From positions 1 through 64,000 of the forward strand of contig DATEUJ010000075.1 of assembly GCA_035283185.1 (NCBI GenBank): a stretch of 64,000 nucleotides of DNA, in the 5' to 3' direction. Positions 26,612-35,554 of the stretch are shown here, piece by piece. The notes under the pieces were generated by a model. It saw only the letters and a program-made list of their open reading frames with translations. It was not told the origin of the DNA and did not search any database. Each line of letters begins with the position of its first letter. Within the stretch, counting starts at the first letter, position 1. The stretch is from DASSFZ01 sp035283185 (lineage in GTDB: Bacteria; Chloroflexota; Anaerolineae; Fen-1058). The position numbers and the translations under genes are program-made.

Positions 26612-26716
26612 CTAACCTCCTTTCTGCCTCACCTTCAAGGTGAACCAGATCATGAACAGCGCGACTACGACGACGAACAGCGTATACGACCACCAGATTA
26701 CGTCCGTGATGTACAT
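26612..26716 (-). CDS. Small single-helix membrane peptide (34 aa) of the oxidase-like operon
   Basis: It reads MYITDVIWWSYTLFVVVV, continues through one hydrophobic helix and ends KVRQKGG. A GAGGAGG box precedes the ATG, and its stop is two bases before the start of subunit II. Small one-helix subunits (for example CcoQ-like) are common in oxidase operons. No family match can be claimed. Confidence 0.75.
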   Translation of the reverse strand: MYITDVIWWSYTLFVVVVALFMIWFTLKVRQKGG

Positions 26717-26730
26717 GACGTGTCACCTCC

Positions 26731-27852
26731 TCATTGCTCCAACTGGCGCGGATAGCCGGTGAGAACTATCGGCCCATCGGCGCCGATCAAGACGGTGTCC
26801 TCGACGCGCACGCCGAAGGGGCCGGTATATAGCCCGCAGTTGCCCACCGAGATGACGACGTTCGCGGGCAGCGGTGGAGGCTCCTTCTCGCCGTGGAAGA
26901 AGGCGTGCCCCGCCGGCAGTGGCGCTTCTTCGAACTCGATGCCTACGCCGTGCAGCGGCGGCCCGAAGATGTGGTCGCCGTGTCCGGCGTCTTTGATGAT
27001 GCCGTGCAGCGTGTGCTCCAGTTCGACCATGCCGACACCGGCACTGACTTTGGCGATCGTCGCCTGCTGGGCTTTCAGGAACAGGTCGTAGGTCGCCTGC
27101 TGCTCCGCCGTCGGCTGGCTTACCGACACCGTGCGGCAGATGTCGGCGCTGTAGCCGTTGACGATGGGATGCAGGTCGATCATCACGAGATCGCCAGATT
27201 GCAGCTTGCGCTGCGTCGGCAGCCCGTGGGCGATGTTGGTGCGCGGGCCGCTGCACACGTACGTGCGCCAGAAGCCTTCCGCGCCGGCCTGCCGCATCGC
27301 ATATTCGGCCTCGGCGGCCACCTGGCTTTCGGTGAGGCCCGGCTTGACGGCCTTGACCGCCGCGGCCATCCCGGCATCGGCGACCTTTGCCGCCGCGCGG
27401 ATGCACTCGATCTCCTCGTCGTCCTTTACCATGCGCAGTTCGGACAGGACGTGCGTGCAGTCTCTGACCGTGACTTTCTCCGGCTTGGCGTGGGGGTGGG
27501 TGAGCATGCCCAGCATCGATTGCGTGAGGAAGGTGTACTCCAGCCCGACCGTCCCCTCGCGGATGCCGAAGTGCTCGAAGTAATGCGCGATGGAGTGGAT
27601 CATGCTCACTTCGTCGTCGAAGCCGACGATGTGATCGAAGTGAGCGAGCTGCGTCACGTCCTCAATGTCCGTTACAGGCACGCCGAGGGCGACCTTGCCC
27701 TTCTGCGTGATCATGGCGTACGCACACAATCGCCCGTCGCCGGTGAGGTAGAACATGTTGGCCGGTTTGGTGAGCAGCAAAGTATCCAGACCGGCCGTCT
27801 TCATCAGATGGTCGCAGTACTCCAACCGTTTCTGATAACGTGGGTTTTTCAT
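26731..27852 (-). CDS. M24-family metallopeptidase (Xaa-Pro aminopeptidase-like)
   Basis: The creatinase-type N-terminal domain (about 1-150) precedes the pita-bread catalytic domain. Expected dimetal ligands are visible: DLHP, DICRTV, HGVGIEFEE and EDTVLIG. Length of 373 residues is standard. Members cleave X-Pro bonds in peptides. The gene lies 14 bases upstream of the oxidase-like operon and in the same direction; the link is unexplained. Confidence 0.9.
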   Translation of the reverse strand: MKNPRYQKRLEYCDHLMKTAGLDTLLLTKPANMFYLTGDGRLCAYAMITQKGKVALGVPVTDIEDVTQLAHFDHIVGFDDEVSMIHSIAHYFEHFGIREGTVGLEYTFLTQSMLGMLTHPHAKPEKVTVRDCTHVLSELRMVKDDEEIECIRAAAKVADAGMAAAVKAVKPGLTESQVAAEAEYAMRQAGAEGFWRTYVCSGPRTNIAHGLPTQRKLQSGDLVMIDLHPIVNGYSADICRTVSVSQPTAEQQATYDLFLKAQQATIAKVSAGVGMVELEHTLHGIIKDAGHGDHIFGPPLHGVGIEFEEAPLPAGHAFFHGEKEPPPLPANVVISVGNCGLYTGPFGVRVEDTVLIGADGPIVLTGYPRQLEQ

Positions 27853-27877
27853 GGCGAGATCTCCTTTTCAGGTCAAG

Positions 27878-27901
27878 CAGCCCTGCCAAGGCTCAGGGCT
27901 G
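27878..27901. repeat. 8-bp inverted repeat hairpin
   Basis: CAGCCCTG and CAGGGCTG flank an 8-base loop between the M24 gene and a receiver gene. No clear T-run follows; it could be a weak terminator for the receiver gene on the minus strand. Confidence 0.4.
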
Positions 27902-27916
27902 TCCGGAACAGCCTGC

Positions 27917-28336
27917 CTAGGAGCAAGAGGACGCCAAACGCACCTCTCGCTCCATGGCCCGATAGACCAGACACAGGACACCGGATAACCACTCTTGCTC
28001 CAGGTTCTCTTTCGGGATACTGCTGAACGCGCCTGCCTCCCAAATGGATTGCCGGTATTGCTTAAGCTGGAGCGGCAGCAAAACGATCAGCCGCAACTGA
28101 GGGTTGAGACTGATCAACTCGCGCACAAAACGGGGTGTATCCGCTCCCGCCAGCGTCCAATCCAGCAAGATCAGATCATCCTGATTCGCCCGGACTCGCT
28201 CGACCAGTTCGGTCCGAGAGTGAACTTCCTTTAACTCGACATCCAGCGGGACGAGGAGACGAGTCGCGTTCAACAGCGATTGGAGCAAATCGCAAGTCTG
28301 AGTGTCTGAAACAGCGGTCAGCAGGCGAATCCGCAT
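27917..28336 (-). CDS. Divergent receiver-domain protein
   Basis: A 139-residue receiver-like fold with the phospho-acceptor segment DLILLDWTLAGAD and a lysine in IPKENLEQE. The N-terminal strand reads IRLLTAVSD and lacks the usual pair of acidic residues, so Mg2+ binding may be altered. No output domain. The ATG follows AGAGGA. It lies just downstream of a NarL-type regulator and its kinase and may modulate that system. Confidence 0.7.
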   Translation of the reverse strand: MRIRLLTAVSDTQTCDLLQSLLNATRLLVPLDVELKEVHSRTELVERVRANQDDLILLDWTLAGADTPRFVRELISLNPQLRLIVLLPLQLKQYRQSIWEAGAFSSIPKENLEQEWLSGVLCLVYRAMEREVRLASSCS

Positions 28337-28521
28337 AGATCCTCTGCTCCGCACAGCAAGAATCGAGGCTATGCTTCAGGATAGCCGAGAGCAGAGCCGT
28401 TGTCTGTCGGGAAAACCCTAGCAAAAAGCGGGGAGAAACACAGACAATTCGTTGGGAAAACCAGATTAGGGGACGAGTGCTTGTGATGTGAGGCCGAAAT
28501 AAGGAGATGGATGTCTTGCTT

Positions 28522-29178
28522 TTAGGTCTCTTGGGACAGCAGACCATGCGACAGCGCATAGCGTACCAGGTCGGCGCGACGATGCAGGTTCAGTTTTTCC
28601 ATGATGCGGGCGCGATAAGTTTCCACGCTCTTGGGGCTGAGCACCAGCGCATCCGCGATTTCGCTCGTCGTGTGCCCGAGCGCGATCAGCTTCAAGACTT
28701 CGCGTTCCCGCTCGCTGAGCCGTTCGTAGACATCCAGTTCTTGACTCTTCGATAAGCGTGCCAGGTAATCTTCCAGTACCATTCGGGTTGCAGCCGGATA
28801 CAGGAAAGCGCCGTCCTGAGCCACCGTCCGGATGGCATCGATGAGCTCGGTGTCAACTGTCGACTTCAACACGTACCCGGCCGCGCCCGCCTTCAGCACA
28901 GGGAACAGGTAACGCTCCTGGGCATGGACGGTGAGGATCAGCACGTGGGTATCGGGATGGGCGGCGCAAATGCGGCGTGTGGCTTCCAGGCCATCCATCT
29001 CCGGCATCGAAATGTCCATGACCACAACATCCGGGCGCAGTTCCTCCGTCAGTGCAACGGCCTGCGCACCGGTGCTGGCCTCGCCAACCACTTCCATATC
29101 CGGCTCGCTGTTGAGAAGCGCGCGCAGCCCGACTCGCACGACAGGGTGGTCATCGCACAGCAGTACACCAATCGTCAT
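28522..29178 (-). CDS. LuxR/NarL-family response regulator
   Basis: The receiver domain has acidic pair DD (9-10), phospho-Asp in VVVMDISMPEMDG and lysine in YVLKST. The output domain is a LuxR helix-turn-helix (LSEREREVLKLIALGHTTSEIA, then SPKSVETYRARIMEKL). It overlaps the end of the upstream kinase gene by 29 bases, so the pair is translationally coupled. Target genes are not known. Confidence 0.93.
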   Translation of the reverse strand: MTIGVLLCDDHPVVRVGLRALLNSEPDMEVVGEASTGAQAVALTEELRPDVVVMDISMPEMDGLEATRRICAAHPDTHVLILTVHAQERYLFPVLKAGAAGYVLKSTVDTELIDAIRTVAQDGAFLYPAATRMVLEDYLARLSKSQELDVYERLSEREREVLKLIALGHTTSEIADALVLSPKSVETYRARIMEKLNLHRRADLVRYALSHGLLSQET

Positions 29179-30340
29179 ACCACGCTCCTTTGTAGCTCAA
29201 CCGATTCAACGGCGCGCGGACAAAAATGCGTGTGCCGGCGCCCGGTTTCGACTCGATGACGATCTCCCCGCCCACCAGCGCAAGGCGCTCGCGCATGCCT
29301 AACAGACCCATACCCTCATGTGGTCGCGCTTGCCACGCGGCCATATCGAATCCCACTCCGTCATCGGCGACCTCCAGGCCGAGGCAGTTTTCTCCGCGTT
29401 TCACAGTGATCGTGACCCGCCGTGCGTGGGCATGCCGAGCCGCGTTGGTCAATGCTTCTTGAGCTACGCGATAGAAGACCAATTCCAGTTCTTCAGGCAA
29501 ACGCCTCTCGATGCCGGAGACGCGCAGGGTAGCACGCGCGTGATGCGCCGCATTGAATTCGTCCACTAGCCAACTCAGCGCAGCCGTTAACCCTAAGTCG
29601 TCGAGGATCTTCGGTCGAAGTTCCAGCGCAATCCGGCGCACGTCTTCGAGCGTTTGAGCGGTGAGTTTTCGCAATTCCTGAAGATGCTGACGAACCTCTT
29701 GCACGTCCTGCAGATTCTCCAGCAGCCGCAGCCGTACCAGCAACGAAGTCAACGTCTGCCCCGTTTCGTCGTGTAGCTCGCGCGCCACCCGCCGGCGCTC
29801 CTCTTCTTGGGCTTGCAGGGTTTTACGGGAGAGATGGTGCAACTGCTGCGCGTCTTGTTCAAGTGTGGCCAGCATCTGGTGGCCGGCGGCAACTAGCCGA
29901 TCAAACCGATCGTCGCTGAGGGGGCCGGGATCGATCCGTATGCCCAACTTGCCCTGTTGGAACTCGTCAATAGCGGCCTGGATGCGATCGAGGGGAATCA
30001 ATGCGAGCTTGAGCACCATGTAGTTGACGACACAACTGGTGACGAGAGCTGTCACCACCACCAGCACGATCAGCTCCATATCGAGGATGTCGGGGAATTG
30101 CTCGATGTGCCAGGCCGTGACGACCGCCGCTGCCACGCCCGCGAGGGCCACCAGCGCGAGGTTAGCCAGAAGGATTTTGTAAAAGAGAGGGATGCGCAGG
30201 AGCAGCCGACCGAGGATCAGGAGTCCGGTGGCTAAGCTGCCGGGCATCCGAAACAAAATGCGCCGAACAGAAGGAATGAATCGACCATGGTCGGCGCGCT
30301 GTTCATTCTGGATATTCGATTGGATGCTACGACTTTCCAC
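29150..30340 (-). CDS. Two-component sensor histidine kinase (HisKA_3 type)
   Basis: Two membrane helices (about 53-76 and 88-110) are joined by a very short loop, so external ligand sensing is limited. A HAMP-like linker leads to the dimerisation region with His190 in ARELHDETGQTL. The ATPase part has NAARHAHARRVTI and DDGVGFD. It phosphorylates the overlapping LuxR-type regulator. A long hydrophilic N-terminus precedes the first helix; an internal start is possible. Confidence 0.88.
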   Translation of the reverse strand: MESRSIQSNIQNEQRADHGRFIPSVRRILFRMPGSLATGLLILGRLLLRIPLFYKILLANLALVALAGVAAAVVTAWHIEQFPDILDMELIVLVVVTALVTSCVVNYMVLKLALIPLDRIQAAIDEFQQGKLGIRIDPGPLSDDRFDRLVAAGHQMLATLEQDAQQLHHLSRKTLQAQEEERRRVARELHDETGQTLTSLLVRLRLLENLQDVQEVRQHLQELRKLTAQTLEDVRRIALELRPKILDDLGLTAALSWLVDEFNAAHHARATLRVSGIERRLPEELELVFYRVAQEALTNAARHAHARRVTITVKRGENCLGLEVADDGVGFDMAAWQARPHEGMGLLGMRERLALVGGEIVIESKPGAGTRIFVRAPLNRLSYKGAWYDDWCTAVR

Positions 30341-30544
30341 GGGTGGCCCCTATCCAAGGCTACCCGGACCGGTTGAGCTGAGGCAGTATTGGATGTGACA
30401 GAAAAAAGATAACGAATGTCATACATTTCGCCGTCACGTCACATGCACCGAGCTCGTTCTGACCGAGGAGGCTGGGCTGGCCCAGTTGGCAAGCCACCTT
30501 TCGAAGTGTACAGCGGGCGCGTTCTGCAAGGGAAAACGCGCCGC

Positions 30545-31585
30545 TCAGGTGGCGCCGAGCCGAAGCAGCGATCGCAGCAGGTGCGCGACCAGGCCGGCGA
30601 ACGTCGCCAGCCAGGCCAGCAGCGCAATGGGCACAAACACCTGTGGGATGACGCTCAACACCGTCAGCCCCGTCGCTTTGATCCACATGAACGTGGCCAC
30701 GGCATACATGCCCAGCGGGAAGACGAGCGCCCAGTATTGCGGATCATACGTCAGCGGCACGCGCTTGACGATGTGCCGCCAGATGCCCACGATCACCAGG
30801 AGCGGAATCCACCACGTCGCCACCGCCCAGAACAAGAACGTCAGCCCTCTCACGAAAGGCGCCAGTTCCTGCAAGAAACTCCATTGATCGGCGGCGAGCA
30901 ACAGGCGCGAACCGGCCAGCGTCGCGATGGCGAGCGCGCCCATGTTGATCCAGTAGGACGGCGTCATCACATCGACCCTGAAGCTGAAAAACATCCAGCG
31001 GTACAGGATCAGCGTGATAAACGGGATGTACAGCATCGCGCCGACGAGATAAACAGCAAACGAGATCAGCAGCACCAGTTCGGTCGCGCCCAGCGCCGGC
31101 GCGACCAGCGTGCCCAGCACGCCGATCGATTCGGTCGAGACGACGACCAGCAGCCACGCGCCGTTGATACCGTTTTCGAGCGCGGGCTTCGACTCGCGCA
31201 TGGTCACGGCGGTGAAGAAGGCATAGATGAGCAGCAGCCACAGGACGAGGCCGGCGATCCAGAGCGCCGCCGCGATCGACACGCGCAAAGTCAGAATCGC
31301 GAACTGGCTGCCCAGCACGCACGTTCCGGCGACCATCGTCAGGAACCCCGGCGCGCGGGCGTGATCGGTCAGGTCGGCCAGCAGGCGGGGACGGTAGCGC
31401 AGCAGGCGGATCAGCGTGAGCAGCCACAAGAGGAGGTAAGCGGCGATGTTGAGGTAGAAAAGCAGCCAGTCCGGGCCTGCCATCTCCAGCAAGTGAGCGG
31501 CGATGGAGACGATGCCCGTGGCCATCACGAAGGCGAAGTAGCCGGGGTAAAGATCACTCGCTGTCCGACCAAGAATGTCCCTCAT
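30545..31585 (-). CDS. TDT/SLAC1-TehA family anion transporter
   Basis: About ten membrane helices in 346 residues, beginning LYPGYFAFVMATGIVSIAA, a typical opening of the tellurite-resistance/dicarboxylate transporter (TehA/Mae1/SLAC1) family. Plant SLAC1 relatives conduct nitrate and other anions. It overlaps the FmdE stop (ATGA), which fixes the start. No NarK-type nitrate/nitrite transporter is seen in the nar cluster, so this protein could move nitrate, nitrite or another anion; that is inference. A GC-rich hairpin (GGCGCGTT/AACGCGCC) lies just after the stop. Confidence 0.85.
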   Translation of the reverse strand: MRDILGRTASDLYPGYFAFVMATGIVSIAAHLLEMAGPDWLLFYLNIAAYLLLWLLTLIRLLRYRPRLLADLTDHARAPGFLTMVAGTCVLGSQFAILTLRVSIAAALWIAGLVLWLLLIYAFFTAVTMRESKPALENGINGAWLLVVVSTESIGVLGTLVAPALGATELVLLISFAVYLVGAMLYIPFITLILYRWMFFSFRVDVMTPSYWINMGALAIATLAGSRLLLAADQWSFLQELAPFVRGLTFLFWAVATWWIPLLVIVGIWRHIVKRVPLTYDPQYWALVFPLGMYAVATFMWIKATGLTVLSVIPQVFVPIALLAWLATFAGLVAHLLRSLLRLGAT

Positions 31586-32244
31586 ACCCGCATAACGCCG
31601 AGCGACTCCAAGCCGCTCATCTGCCCCATTGCTGCAAGCGAGCAATCCTCCAAGCCGGTGGGCTGATAATAGGCCTGACCGGCGCACGTGCGGCATAGCA
31701 TGCGGCCTGCTCGCATCACCTCGCGCCCGTTGATGATTTCCTCGCCGCAAACCTCACATTCGGCGCGCGTGCCAGGTTGCCCGATGATGGCTTTGAGTGG
31801 CATAGTGAGCCTCACCCACTCCCAGCGCAACAGGCGCTCGTCAGGCATGCGCTGATACGCGATGAGTTGCGCCTCCCAGCGATTGCGGGCTTCAGGCGCA
31901 TGCTTCCGTGCGAGCGCACGCGCTTCCCCGCGCGGCACGATGCGCACGGCTTGTGCGGTGCGGACGTCTACGAATGTGGCGGCGACTTTGCCGAAGTCCT
32001 CGACGCGCAAGGTGCGGCGACCGACCGAGCAACCCGCGGCGGTGGCGATGCCATCGACTGCGCAGCCATCCGCCTCGACGATGACCAGCAGGCGCTTATC
32101 GCGCCGGGGCACATCCATCCCCAGCAACCTGCCGGCAAGGAGGCCCATCCGCGCGCCGAGTACCTGGCGCGGGCACAGGCGAGCATGCAGCGCAGCACAG
32201 GCCCGAAGGATCTCTTCCAACGATTCTTTGGGGCGAATGGTCAC
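31582..32244 (-). CDS. FmdE-family protein, copy 2 (nar cluster)
   Basis: It is closely similar to the copy in the moaA operon: LHARLCPRQVLGARMG, EADGCAVDGIATAAGC, GRRTLRVEDFGKVAATFVD and the zinc ribbon CEVC/CRTC. The 220-residue product ends shortly after the ribbon. It overlaps the DUF488 gene upstream and the TDT transporter gene downstream by four bases each, so the three are one translational unit at the end of the nar operon. Its role in molybdoenzyme or cofactor handling is inferred from both locations. Confidence 0.85.
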   Translation of the reverse strand: MTIRPKESLEEILRACAALHARLCPRQVLGARMGLLAGRLLGMDVPRRDKRLLVIVEADGCAVDGIATAAGCSVGRRTLRVEDFGKVAATFVDVRTAQAVRIVPRGEARALARKHAPEARNRWEAQLIAYQRMPDERLLRWEWVRLTMPLKAIIGQPGTRAECEVCGEEIINGREVMRAGRMLCRTCAGQAYYQPTGLEDCSLAAMGQMSGLESLGVMRV

Positions 32245-32606
32245 TGCTCTTCCTCAGCCGCCAGTCTTCTCTCCAGATATTCCTTCAGCGCCACGGCGTT
32301 GTTATGCGCGGTATCGCGGGCAGTGTAGAGGAGCGTGAGCGTGCCTTTCCGCGCGGCCTGCACCAGTAGCCGCCAGGCTTCCGGCTTGCCGTCCAGTTCC
32401 ACGGAGTAACGACGGTGGAATTCCTCCCAGCGAGCGGGATCGTGTCCGAACCAGCGGCGGAGTTCGTCGCTGGGAGCCGCGTCCTTAAGCCAGCCGTCGA
32501 GGCGCAGCGACTCGCGCTTGACACCCCTCGGCCAGAGGCGGTCGACCAGGAAGCGCGCGCCGTCGCCTGGCTCAGGCGGATCGTAAACGCGCTTGACCCG
32601 AATCAT
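32241..32606 (-). CDS. DUF488 family protein
   Basis: The 121-residue protein contains the family signature FLVDRLWPRGVKRE, then WFGHDPARWEEF and a TLLYTARDTAHNNA segment. The biochemical role is unknown. It is squeezed between narI and the FmdE-like gene, overlapping the latter by ATGA. Confidence 0.88.
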   Translation of the reverse strand: MIRVKRVYDPPEPGDGARFLVDRLWPRGVKRESLRLDGWLKDAAPSDELRRWFGHDPARWEEFHRRYSVELDGKPEAWRLLVQAARKGTLTLLYTARDTAHNNAVALKEYLERRLAAEEEQ

Positions 32607-32607
32607 T

Positions 32608-33282
32608 CTACCGCGCCGGACGCCGATTCCATATCACGACTTGATAGGCTCGCCACAAGTAGGTGATGGGGAACGTCACCATGTGCACCAGGCGCGTGAA
32701 TGGGAACAGCAGAATGATCAGGAATCCGCCCAGCAAGTGCAGCTTGACCACCCACGGCAGCGCAGTGACATACTGAATCTGCGGATTGAACGCCAGCAGC
32801 GAGTTGATCCACGGCACGGCTGTGTGCAGATACCAGTCCGATCCCCAGCGGTAAACCAGCGCGATCCAGAATCCCAGCCCGACCTGTATGAGCAGCAGGG
32901 TCAACAGGAGCCAATCCCTGCGTGAGGTGACGGCGAAGGCGCGCGCGTTTCGCAGCCGCCGCACGATCAGGAGCGCCAAGCCGAGAATCGTCACCAGCGC
33001 CAGCGCCAGGCCGGTGATCTCCAGCGCATACAGCCGGAACTGCGGCGCGATCAGGTCGGCCCACTGCGCCGGGAAGAGGAACGCCAGCAGGTGCGCCGTG
33101 AGGATGATGATCACGCCATAGTGCCACGGCACGGAGCCCCAGAACAGCGCGCGGTTCTCCAGGAACTGCGACGACAGGCTGGAGTAGGAGAATCGATCGT
33201 TGAAGTAACGATAGATGCCCATTCCGACGGCGATGATGACGCATAGGTAGGGGAAGACGACGAAGAGGACGGTGTCGATCAT
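32608..33282 (-). CDS. narI: Respiratory nitrate reductase gamma subunit (NarI)
   Basis: Five membrane helices carry the histidines expected for two b-type haems: WHYGVII and LTAHLLAF in the second, and KLHLLGGF with RLVHMVTFP in the last. NarI takes electrons from quinol in the membrane and passes them to NarH. Length 224 is normal. It lies 16 bases after narJ and two bases before DUF488. Confidence 0.95.
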   Translation of the reverse strand: MIDTVLFVVFPYLCVIIAVGMGIYRYFNDRFSYSSLSSQFLENRALFWGSVPWHYGVIIILTAHLLAFLFPAQWADLIAPQFRLYALEITGLALALVTILGLALLIVRRLRNARAFAVTSRRDWLLLTLLLIQVGLGFWIALVYRWGSDWYLHTAVPWINSLLAFNPQIQYVTALPWVVKLHLLGGFLIILLFPFTRLVHMVTFPITYLWRAYQVVIWNRRPAR

Positions 33283-33298
33283 AGTGAATCCCTCCTTG

Positions 33299-33925
33299 CT
33301 AATCGCCGATCATCACGGGATAGCTGTCGGCTAGAGGCATGGCCGGGACGATCGGTTCGCCATGACCAGCTCGCAACATAGTGCGCAGGGCGTGCAGCAC
33401 GTCTTGATAAGCTTTATATCCGCTCTTGGCTACATCGGGATCGTCGCGTCTGGCCGGATCGCCCTCTTGGCGTGCTTCGCGCGCGCCGATCATCTTCTCT
33501 AGCGCCGGCAGCATCGCCACACGGATCAGTTCGTCGGCCAGCGCGTCATCGTCGCAGAGCGCCAGGAAGCGCAGCAGCACCACGAGATGATCCGGCAGTT
33601 CCGTCCCGTAACTGAAACCCCGCGCATCGAATCTCTCTTTCAATCCCAGCAGGAACACGCTGCGCTTGTAGGACTCGCCGAACAGGTGATAGCCGACGTA
33701 CGGATGGCAGGTGGCGTTGAGCTCGAAAATGCTCGTGTAGATTTCCTGCAATCGTTCCAGCGATAGCGCTTCGGCGAACGTGATAAATTCGTGCACGCTC
33801 GCTGCCGAGGCAGCATTCAGCCGCGCGCTCCGATCTTCGCATTCGCGCGCGGCGTCGATCAGGCCGGGCTGCGGATAATCGAGCACATCGGCCAGCAGTT
33901 GAAAGATGCGCGGATCGATCTTCAT
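33299..33925 (-). CDS. narJ: Nitrate reductase maturation chaperone NarJ
   Basis: NarJ family members insert the molybdenum cofactor and assemble NarGH in the cytoplasm. The conserved stretch ATCHPYVGYHLFGESYKR and the helical DHLVVLLRFLA region are visible. Start is placed at ATG that overlaps the NarH stop; the GTG just before it is an alternative. A disordered C-terminal segment (about 155-175) includes ARQEGDPARRDD. Confidence 0.93.
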   Translation of the reverse strand: MKIDPRIFQLLADVLDYPQPGLIDAARECEDRSARLNAASAASVHEFITFAEALSLERLQEIYTSIFELNATCHPYVGYHLFGESYKRSVFLLGLKERFDARGFSYGTELPDHLVVLLRFLALCDDDALADELIRVAMLPALEKMIGAREARQEGDPARRDDPDVAKSGYKAYQDVLHALRTMLRAGHGEPIVPAMPLADSYPVMIGD

Positions 33926-35439
33926 CACACGCCTCGCACCGGAGCTTTGCGAAAGCCGAAGCCACCTTCTTGCTTGCGCGTGAAGGGATCCATCGTCTGC
34001 TCGATTGCCACTTCGGGAGCGAGCGGCGGGATGACGAAGCGCTCCTCGAAGGTGGGCAGGGAGGTGAGGCGGAAGATCGCCTCGGCTTCTTCGGGCGTGG
34101 TCTGCCCCTGCGCCAGCGCCTGCTGCACTTCGGCTTCGGACACGTCCTTCACCTTCTGCGCGCGCTTGAAGACGCGCACGGCGATCAGCTTGCGATACAC
34201 CGCCGCGACGGCTTCTTCGTTGCCCGCCGCGAACAGGTTCGCCATGTAGCGCAGCGGCACGCGCGCCCGTTCGAGTGAGCTGATCATCGGGGCCAGCCCT
34301 TCGCGATCCGCGCCATCCACCTCGTAGTGGCCGTCCTTCACCTTCGCCAGCACCGGCAGCATCGGCGGCACGTAGAACAGCATCGGCAGCGTGCGGAAAT
34401 CAGGATGCAGCGGCAGCGCCAGGTTCCACTTCTTGACGAACTTGTACACAGGCGATTTCTGCGCCGCGTCGATCATCTGATCCGACATGCCGTTGGCTTT
34501 CGCCACCGCGATGACGTTTGGATCGAAGGGGTCTTGGATAATAGCGCGGTGCGCATCGACCAAGTCTTTGTCCGGCGCCGACGCGACCTTCTCGATCTGA
34601 TCGGCATCGTACAGAAGCGGGCCCAGGTAGCGAATGCGCCCGACGCAGGCGTGGAAGCAAGCCGGCGCGTGTCCGCTCTCCAAACGCGGATAGCACAGGA
34701 TGCACTTCTCCGATTTGCCGGTGGCCCAGTTGAAATACGTCTTCTTATACGGGCAGCCGGAGATGCACATGCGCCAGGCGCGGCACTTCTCTTGACTCAG
34801 CAGCACGATGCCATCTTCGCCGCGCTTGTAGATCGCGCCCGCCGGGCAGGCCGCGACGCAGCCGGGATTCAAACAGTGGTTGCATATGCGCGGCAGGTAG
34901 AAGAAGACGACGCGCTCCAGCTCGTTGAGCTGCTGCTGCTCTTCCTCGCTGATGCCGTCGAGGTTCGGATCGTTGCGGGCGTAGATCGGTGAGCCGCCGA
35001 GATCGTCGTCCCAGTTCGGCCCGGCCTCGATCTCCATGTGCTTGCCGGTGATCAGCGACACGGCGCGGGCGGTGGGTTGATCGTCGCCTTCGGGCGCGTT
35101 GAACAGCTCTTCGTACTCGTAGGTCCACGGCTCGTAGTAGTCGTCGACGGTGGGCAGGTAGGGATTGAAGAAGATGTTCGCCAGCCCGCCCAGGCGACCG
35201 TGCAGCCGCAGGCGGATCTTGTCCTTGTCCTTCTCCCGCTCCCAGCCGCCTTTGTATTTTTCCTGATCTTCCCACAACGTCGGATAACCGGTGCCCGGCT
35301 TGGTCTCGACGTTGTTCCACCACATGTACTCGGTGCCCTTGCGGTCGGTCCAGATGTTCTTGCAGGCGACGCTGCAGGTGTGGCAGCCGATGCACTTGTC
35401 GAGATGGAAGACCATTGAAACTTGCGCTCGAATGTCCAT
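33925..35439 (-). CDS. narH: Nitrate reductase beta subunit, iron-sulfur protein (NarH)
   Basis: Four cysteine groups are visible: CIGCHTCSVAC; CNHCLNPGCVAACP; CRAWRMCISGCP, where Trp replaces a Cys as in the [3Fe-4S] site of NarH; and CILCYPRLESGHAPAC. The protein relays electrons from NarI to NarG. At 504 residues it is full length. The gene is separated from narG by unrelated small genes (methyltransferase, membrane protein, SRPBCC), an unusual order. Confidence 0.96.
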   Translation of the reverse strand: MDIRAQVSMVFHLDKCIGCHTCSVACKNIWTDRKGTEYMWWNNVETKPGTGYPTLWEDQEKYKGGWEREKDKDKIRLRLHGRLGGLANIFFNPYLPTVDDYYEPWTYEYEELFNAPEGDDQPTARAVSLITGKHMEIEAGPNWDDDLGGSPIYARNDPNLDGISEEEQQQLNELERVVFFYLPRICNHCLNPGCVAACPAGAIYKRGEDGIVLLSQEKCRAWRMCISGCPYKKTYFNWATGKSEKCILCYPRLESGHAPACFHACVGRIRYLGPLLYDADQIEKVASAPDKDLVDAHRAIIQDPFDPNVIAVAKANGMSDQMIDAAQKSPVYKFVKKWNLALPLHPDFRTLPMLFYVPPMLPVLAKVKDGHYEVDGADREGLAPMISSLERARVPLRYMANLFAAGNEEAVAAVYRKLIAVRVFKRAQKVKDVSEAEVQQALAQGQTTPEEAEAIFRLTSLPTFEERFVIPPLAPEVAIEQTMDPFTRKQEGGFGFRKAPVRGV

Positions 35440-35554
35440 GAGTTCGCTCCTTGAGCCTATCGCGTATGGCTTATCGCTTATCGTTTCGTTATCGAGTGTT
35501 TAGTTGCCCCGCAACGATCTGCACGAGCGCGGCTTTGACTTTCCCGGCGACCCT

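Noticed and set aside
26893..28026. Long plus-strand frame opposite the M24 peptidase gene
   Set aside because: Composition is that of an antisense shadow, and the M24 protein has all its metal ligands on the other strand.
30416..31666. Gln/Arg/His-rich plus-strand frame opposite the TDT transporter
   Set aside because: Reverse-complement codon artefact of a membrane protein; no support from starts or motifs.
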